Source: VRUE01 sp963837735
GTDB lineage: Bacteria > Actinomycetota > Thermoleophilia > Solirubrobacterales > 70-9
Assembly: GCA_963837735.1 (NCBI GenBank)
Contig: CAWIOM010000010.1
Location: forward strand, 1 to 64,000
Direction of reading: 5' to 3'
DNA: 64,000 bases
Part shown: piece after piece, positions 60,838 to 64,000 of the stretch
Layout of the letters: every line of letters starts with the position of its first letter
Position numbering within the stretch: position 1 is the first letter of the stretch
Program-made: the position numbers and the translations under genes
The notes under the pieces: model-generated
Told to the model about the DNA's origin: nothing
Seen by the model: the letters and a program-made list of their open reading frames with translations, nothing else
Database searches by the model: none

Positions 60838-61719
60838 TCAGACCGTGGCCGCCGCGCCGGGCGCCCGCACCGGAAGCTCGTACTCGCCGCCCTCGACCCC
60901 GAGCTCGATCGCCCCCGCTCGGCCGCCGATCTCGGCCCACCGCTCCCGTCCTTCTTCGCCGAGGCGGTCGAGTCGCTCGTCGGAATGCATCGGGTCGTGG
61001 TGGAAGAGGACGGTGCGCTCGGCGCCCGTGCGACGCGCGAAGGCGAGGCTGTGCGAGAGGCAGGAGTGGCCCCAGCCGAGATGCTCGGGGTACTCGGCGT
61101 CGGCGTACTGGCCGTCGTGGATCAGCAGCGAGGCGTCGCGGGCCAGCTCGAAGCCGGAGATCCAGCTCTCATCGAGTCGTTCGAGGTCGGCGCCGAGGGC
61201 CGGCTCGTGGTCGGGGATGTAGGCGAGCGAGTTGCCGCCGTCGTCGATCCGGTAGCCGAGCGTCGGGCCGCGGTGGGTGACCGATGCCGAGCGGATCCGC
61301 GCCGGGCCGATCTCCCACTCCGCCTCCGGGCAGTGCCGGAAGGAGACGTCGCAGGGCAGCTCGCGGACCTCGACAGGCGAGAGCGGTGCCGAGATGTAGC
61401 GGGCGATGCGGTCCCGCAGCGAAGCCTCGGGCGAGGCCGGGCCCCAGATCACGATCTCGGTCTGGGGGCGGAAGGCCGGGGCGAAGAAGACCAGCCCCTG
61501 GATGTGGTCCAGGTGCAGGTGGGTGAGCAGGATGTGGAGCCGGGTGGGCTCGTCGGGCAGCGCGTGCCCGAGGTTGCGGATCCCGGTGCCGGCATCCAGC
61601 GCCAGCAGCGATCCGTCGGAGAGGGTGACGCCGACGCACGACGTGTTGCCGCCGTAGCGGATCGTCTCCGGGCCGGGGGAGGGGATCGAGCCGCGCGTCC
61701 CCCAGAGCTTGACCTGCAT
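60838..61719 (-). CDS. MBL-fold metallo-hydrolase
   Basis: A 293-residue metallo-beta-lactamase-fold protein. It shows WGTRGSIPSPGPETIRYGGNTSCV at the N-terminus, THLHLDHIQGL (four metal ligands), VTHRGPTLGYRI, LIHDGQYADAEY and FHHDPMHSDERL. This N-terminus is typical of the RNase Z/phosphodiesterase-like branch that sits with PAS or response-regulator proteins. Its ATG overlaps the stop of the PAS protein gene (TGATG), implying a joint signalling function. Substrate unknown; a cyclic nucleotide is conceivable. Confidence 0.92.
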   Translation of the reverse strand: MQVKLWGTRGSIPSPGPETIRYGGNTSCVGVTLSDGSLLALDAGTGIRNLGHALPDEPTRLHILLTHLHLDHIQGLVFFAPAFRPQTEIVIWGPASPEASLRDRIARYISAPLSPVEVRELPCDVSFRHCPEAEWEIGPARIRSASVTHRGPTLGYRIDDGGNSLAYIPDHEPALGADLERLDESWISGFELARDASLLIHDGQYADAEYPEHLGWGHSCLSHSLAFARRTGAERTVLFHHDPMHSDERLDRLGEEGRERWAEIGGRAGAIELGVEGGEYELPVRAPGAAATV

Positions 61720-62129
61720 CAGCCGCCCGCCCCGTTTTGCGACCCGCTCGGCCAGAAGACGGCAATCGCGCCCTGTGAGCCGTGCGCGGTGAGGATCGGG
61801 AAGGCGGAGACCTCGACCGTGTGGACGGCGCCGTCGGTCGAGCGGATCGCGAAGTCAGCGTGGGCGGGGTGCCCGCTGCGGACCGCGATCACCAGCGGCA
61901 GCTCGTCGTAGGGGATCGCCTCCCCGGCCTCATCGAAGGGCCCAAAGATCGAGCCCCACTCTTCGGGCCCGACCGTGCCGAGCTCCTCGTAGCGTTTGCC
62001 GAGCAGGGCGCCGGCCGCCTCGTTGTAGAAGACGAGGACGCCACCCTCGTCGACCAGGAAGGCCGGCGTCGAGAGTGCCGACAACAGGTTGCGAGCCAGG
62101 ATCAGCTCGAGAGGTCGCTGCTGCGTCAC
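61719..62129 (-). CDS. Single-domain PAS protein
   Basis: A protein of about 136 residues made of a single PAS fold (STPAFLVDEGGVLVFYNEAAGALLGKRYEEL to TVEVSAFPILTAHGSQGAIAVFW). The GTG at 62127-62129 is chosen because a TAAGGT box lies seven bases upstream (62137-62142); a GTG three codons earlier is open but would begin inside that spacing. It is coupled to the MBL-fold gene by TGATG. It probably senses a small ligand or light/redox state and acts on its neighbour. Confidence 0.85.
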   Translation of the reverse strand: MTQQRPLELILARNLLSALSTPAFLVDEGGVLVFYNEAAGALLGKRYEELGTVGPEEWGSIFGPFDEAGEAIPYDELPLVIAVRSGHPAHADFAIRSTDGAVHTVEVSAFPILTAHGSQGAIAVFWPSGSQNGAGG

Positions 62130-62233
62130 AGCTGACACCTTAGTTCGTGAGTTCGCGACATTGGCAAGGTCCGGTCCCTAGCCCACCCCGACGGCCCGGA
62201 GAGACAACACTCCTGCCCCGCCCCGAGCGGCTG

Positions 62234-62249
62234 CGTGACTTTCATCACA
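62234..62249 (+). promoter_or_regulatory. CRP/GlxR-like binding site
   Basis: CGTGACTTTCATCACA contains GTGA-N6-TCAC, the core of the CRP family site TGTGA-N6-TCACA, with one mismatch in the left outer base. It lies 68 bases before ATG 62317, upstream of a TAGGGT box at 62264-62269, so it could activate that small gene. Confidence 0.5.
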
Positions 62250-62316
62250 TTGCTTCCTCGCGCTAGGGTCGAAAGGCCAGATATCCCGAAGCTGCAATCA
62301 AGAAAGGGTCTGTTGG

Positions 62317-62562
62317 ATGGGACTAGATCAGAGCAAGATGGGGAACGTCGTCGCCAAGCAGATGGAAGCCCTGGAAGCCGACTACGGGGACGACTGCGAA
62401 ATCGGCGACGTCTGCACGATCGTCGAGGTCCTCGGCCCCCACGGCTCTCATCTGCGCGTGCGCAGCAGCGACATGCGGCCGCACATCACGATCGGCCTGC
62501 TACGCGCCTCCGAAGGCATGTTCCTCGGCGGCCTGCGCCCCGGGCCGGCCGGCGAGGAGTGA
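62317..62562 (+). CDS. Small conserved hypothetical protein
   Basis: An 81-residue acidic soluble protein with no recognised domain: KMGNVVAKQMEALEADYGDDCEIGDVCTIVEVLGPHG then VRSSDMRPHITIGLLRASEGMFLGGL. Two Cys (about 28 and 33) are close together. AAGAAAGGG is the ribosome-binding site 10 bases upstream. A CRP-like site and a TAGGGT box in the 187-base region upstream suggest that it is the target of cAMP control. Function unknown. Confidence 0.82.
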   Translation: MGLDQSKMGNVVAKQMEALEADYGDDCEIGDVCTIVEVLGPHGSHLRVRSSDMRPHITIGLLRASEGMFLGGLRPGPAGEE

Positions 62563-62585
62563 GCGCGTTTGCGTCCGCCTGCCGG

Positions 62586-63284
62586 TCATTGGCGCGCTTC
62601 GCCGACCCGGTTCGAGCCCGCATCCCCGCCACCGACCGCGGCAAAGAAGGCGCGGTCGCCAACTCTGATCTCCATCGATCTGGTCTTCGAGAGGTCGAGC
62701 GCCGAGCTGAGAATCGGGTAGCTGCCGTCGCCCCAGCGGTAGCGGAAGGTCCCGGCGGAGAGCACAGAGCCGTCGCGGCTGCGCAGGTAGACGCGGCACA
62801 GCGTCCCCGAGGAGACCCCCTTCACGTACATGTGGATCTCGGTGCCGAAGGCGTTCGGGATCAGCTTGGCGGAGATCTTCATCCTGCCCGGCAGCGAGCC
62901 GAAGGTGACGTGCTGCTCGGGCCCGGCCGTCTCATCGCCCGGTAGGACGAGGAGGACGAGGACCGCGGCGGCGACCGCCGCCGTGCCGCCGAAGGCGAGG
63001 CCGAAGCGGAGCCGGCGACGACGCCGTTGCTTCAGCCGTTCGGCGCCGATCGCGGCGGCGACGCGCGCGGCGAGCGAAGGCGGCGGGCTCGGGGTCGTCT
63101 CGAAGCGCGCCGGGTCGGCCAGCGACATCGGGCGGACGAGGGAGGCGAGGTTCTCGAGCTCCTCCCGGCAGCTCGCGCAGCCCTCGAGGTGGGCCTCCAG
63201 GGCTGCCCGCTCCTTTGCGGGCAGGTGGCCGAGCGCGTGGGCGCCCAGGCTCTCGCGCCACTCGCGGCAGGCGTCAGTCCTCAT
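62586..63284 (-). CDS. Anti-sigma factor with zinc-finger (zf-HC2) domain
   Basis: A 232-residue membrane anti-sigma factor. The N-terminal zinc finger has a His-x3-Cys-x2-Cys motif (HLEGCASCREEL), one membrane helix follows (about 90-112, GTAAVAAAVLVLLVL), and the outer C-terminal part (about 115-232, HVTFGSLPGRMKISAKLIP, VRVGDRAFF-like) forms a beta-rich sensor. It would hold the ECF factor at the membrane until an envelope signal arrives. It overlaps the sigma gene by eleven bases, so they are made in proportion. Confidence 0.92.
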   Translation of the reverse strand: MRTDACREWRESLGAHALGHLPAKERAALEAHLEGCASCREELENLASLVRPMSLADPARFETTPSPPPSLAARVAAAIGAERLKQRRRRRLRFGLAFGGTAAVAAAVLVLLVLPGDETAGPEQHVTFGSLPGRMKISAKLIPNAFGTEIHMYVKGVSSGTLCRVYLRSRDGSVLSAGTFRYRWGDGSYPILSSALDLSKTRSMEIRVGDRAFFAAVGGGDAGSNRVGEARQ

Positions 63285-63783
63285 AGCCCATCTCCTCGAG
63301 CGCGATGCGGAGCGCGCGCAGCGCGTAATAGACGCGACTCTTCACCGTGCCCTCCGGGATGCCCAGCTCGGCGGCGACCTCTGCGTAGGGCCGCTCCCGA
63401 TAGTAGGTCTGGACCAGGATCTCGCGGTGTTGGTCGCCGATCCGGCGCATCGCCTCCTCGACCTGCCAGGCGAGCAGCGTCTCCTCGATCGGTTCGACCG
63501 TCGGCTCGGTGCCGCCGCCGGCGAGCGGCGGCCGCGCCGCCCGGGCACGGCCGAGGTCGATTACGACGTTGCGGAGAATCGCGAACAGCCAGGTCCGCAG
63601 TGAGCCGATCTCCGGATCGAATCGGCTGCCGGCCCGCCAGGCCCGCAGGAAGGTCTCCTGCACCGCCTCTTCGGCGAGGCCCGTATCGCCGAGCGAGCGG
63701 GTCGCGAACCCAAACAGCTCGCCGGCGTGCGCAGCGTACGCCTCGCGGACGTCTCGCTCACGCGTTAAAGCGCCGGCCGACAT
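63274..63783 (-). CDS. ECF-type RNA polymerase sigma factor
   Basis: A 169-residue extracytoplasmic-function sigma factor. Region 2 (YAAHAGELFGFATRSLGDTGLAEEAVQETFLRAWRAGSRFDPEIGSLRTWLFAILRNVVID) and region 4 (IGDQHREILVQTYYRERPYAEVAAELGIPEGTVKSRVYYALRAL) are complete; the linker is short as in SigK/SigE-like groups. It is paired with the overlapping anti-sigma gene and would self-activate. ATG start at 63781-63783, with TACATC seven bases upstream as a possible -10 box. Confidence 0.95.
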   Translation of the reverse strand: MSAGALTRERDVREAYAAHAGELFGFATRSLGDTGLAEEAVQETFLRAWRAGSRFDPEIGSLRTWLFAILRNVVIDLGRARAARPPLAGGGTEPTVEPIEETLLAWQVEEAMRRIGDQHREILVQTYYRERPYAEVAAELGIPEGTVKSRVYYALRALRIALEEMGYED

Positions 63784-63831
63784 ACGCCTCGATGTACGCG
63801 GCGCACGCCGGCCGGGTTCAACAGGCTCGGC

Positions 63832-63975
63832 CTAGAGTTTTCCGATCTTGAAGATTTTCGTGCCGCAGTCCGGGCACACTCCTTGGATGGCCGGGCGACC
63901 GTTTTTCATGGTCACCTGTTTTGCGTCCTGGATCTCGACCTTCTTGCGCTCTTTGACGCAGTAGCCCTCGGGCAT
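63832..63975 (-). CDS. DUF5679 zinc-ribbon mini-protein
   Basis: A 47-residue protein: MPEGYCVKERKKVEI, then VTMKNGRPAIQGVCPDCGTKIFKIGKL. It matches DUF5679, whose members carry a CxxC zinc ribbon; here the distal CPDCG is intact and the proximal pair is reduced to one Cys (GYCVKER, the second being Glu). An AAAGGAGAG ribosome-binding site lies seven bases upstream. Too short to be found by length cut-offs, but the match and site are clear. Function unknown; the family is common and small in actinobacteria. Confidence 0.85.
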   Translation of the reverse strand: MPEGYCVKERKKVEIQDAKQVTMKNGRPAIQGVCPDCGTKIFKIGKL

Positions 63976-64000
63976 CGGTGGCTCTCCTTTCGCTGCCGCC

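Overview
The window reads as a chromosomal segment of a very GC-rich actinobacterium, most likely of class Thermoleophilia (Solirubrobacterales or a near relative). This is inferred from the KorAB-type 2-oxoacid:ferredoxin oxidoreductase, many secreted beta-propeller proteins with basic C-terminal tails and an actinobacterial Ig-like domain, a DUF5679 mini-protein, GTG/TTG starts, and TANNNT promoters lying 6-8 bases before start codons. I see no mobile element, CRISPR array, rRNA or tRNA. Genes are tightly packed and no gap exceeds about 260 bases.

Layout. 0-6 kb: a membrane protein, aldehyde dehydrogenase, fatty acid desaturase, NAD-dependent epimerase/reductase and a class III alcohol (formaldehyde) dehydrogenase. 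6-10.4 kb: REC-PAS-HD-GYP regulator, FliA/WhiG-type sigma factor, PAS-LuxR regulator and NAD formate dehydrogenase; formaldehyde and formate oxidation therefore lie close together. 10.5-15 kb: secreted RCC1 propeller, a hypothetical protein, a small Cys-rich secreted protein and an Ig/FN3 secreted protein. 15-20 kb: DUF2855, M55 D-aminopeptidase, enoyl-CoA hydratase, acyl-CoA carboxylase carboxyltransferase, YihY membrane protein. 20-25.5 kb: a cupredoxin, then a same-strand run of secreted NHL propeller, CHASE2-cyclase and MFS transporter with a cyclic-nucleotide-binding domain, which looks like one signalling unit. 26-33 kb: korAB, SRPBCC, RibD-like reductase, beta-carbonic anhydrase, 5'-3' exonuclease, ABC-2 exporter. 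33-37 kb: secreted beta-helix protein and a glnB-amt-secreted protein operon. 37-46 kb: SDR plus fatty acyl-CoA reductase, class A PBP, secreted propeller, glyoxalase-like protein, rRNA/tRNA methyltransferase, second cupredoxin, SHOCT protein, NlpC/P60 hydrolase. 46-54 kb: acetyl-CoA synthetase, an ion channel with an aberrant selectivity filter, S-adenosylhomocysteinase, CGNR regulator, hydrolase, MarR and MFS. 54-60 kb: glycine betaine/choline-type ABC importer operon, then MTA/SAH deaminase plus nucleoside phosphorylase. 60-64 kb: ppGpp-type HD hydrolase, MBL and PAS proteins, ECF sigma/anti-sigma pair, DUF5679.

Two global features colour the annotation. First, at least sixteen places in about twelve genes need a single-base frame correction, nearly always one extra base. 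This looks more like sequence error with an insertion bias than gene decay, so I annotate those loci as whole genes. Second, about nineteen genes have a TANNNT hexamer placed so that transcription should begin at the start codon, implying widespread leaderless mRNAs. I used this to choose several starts.
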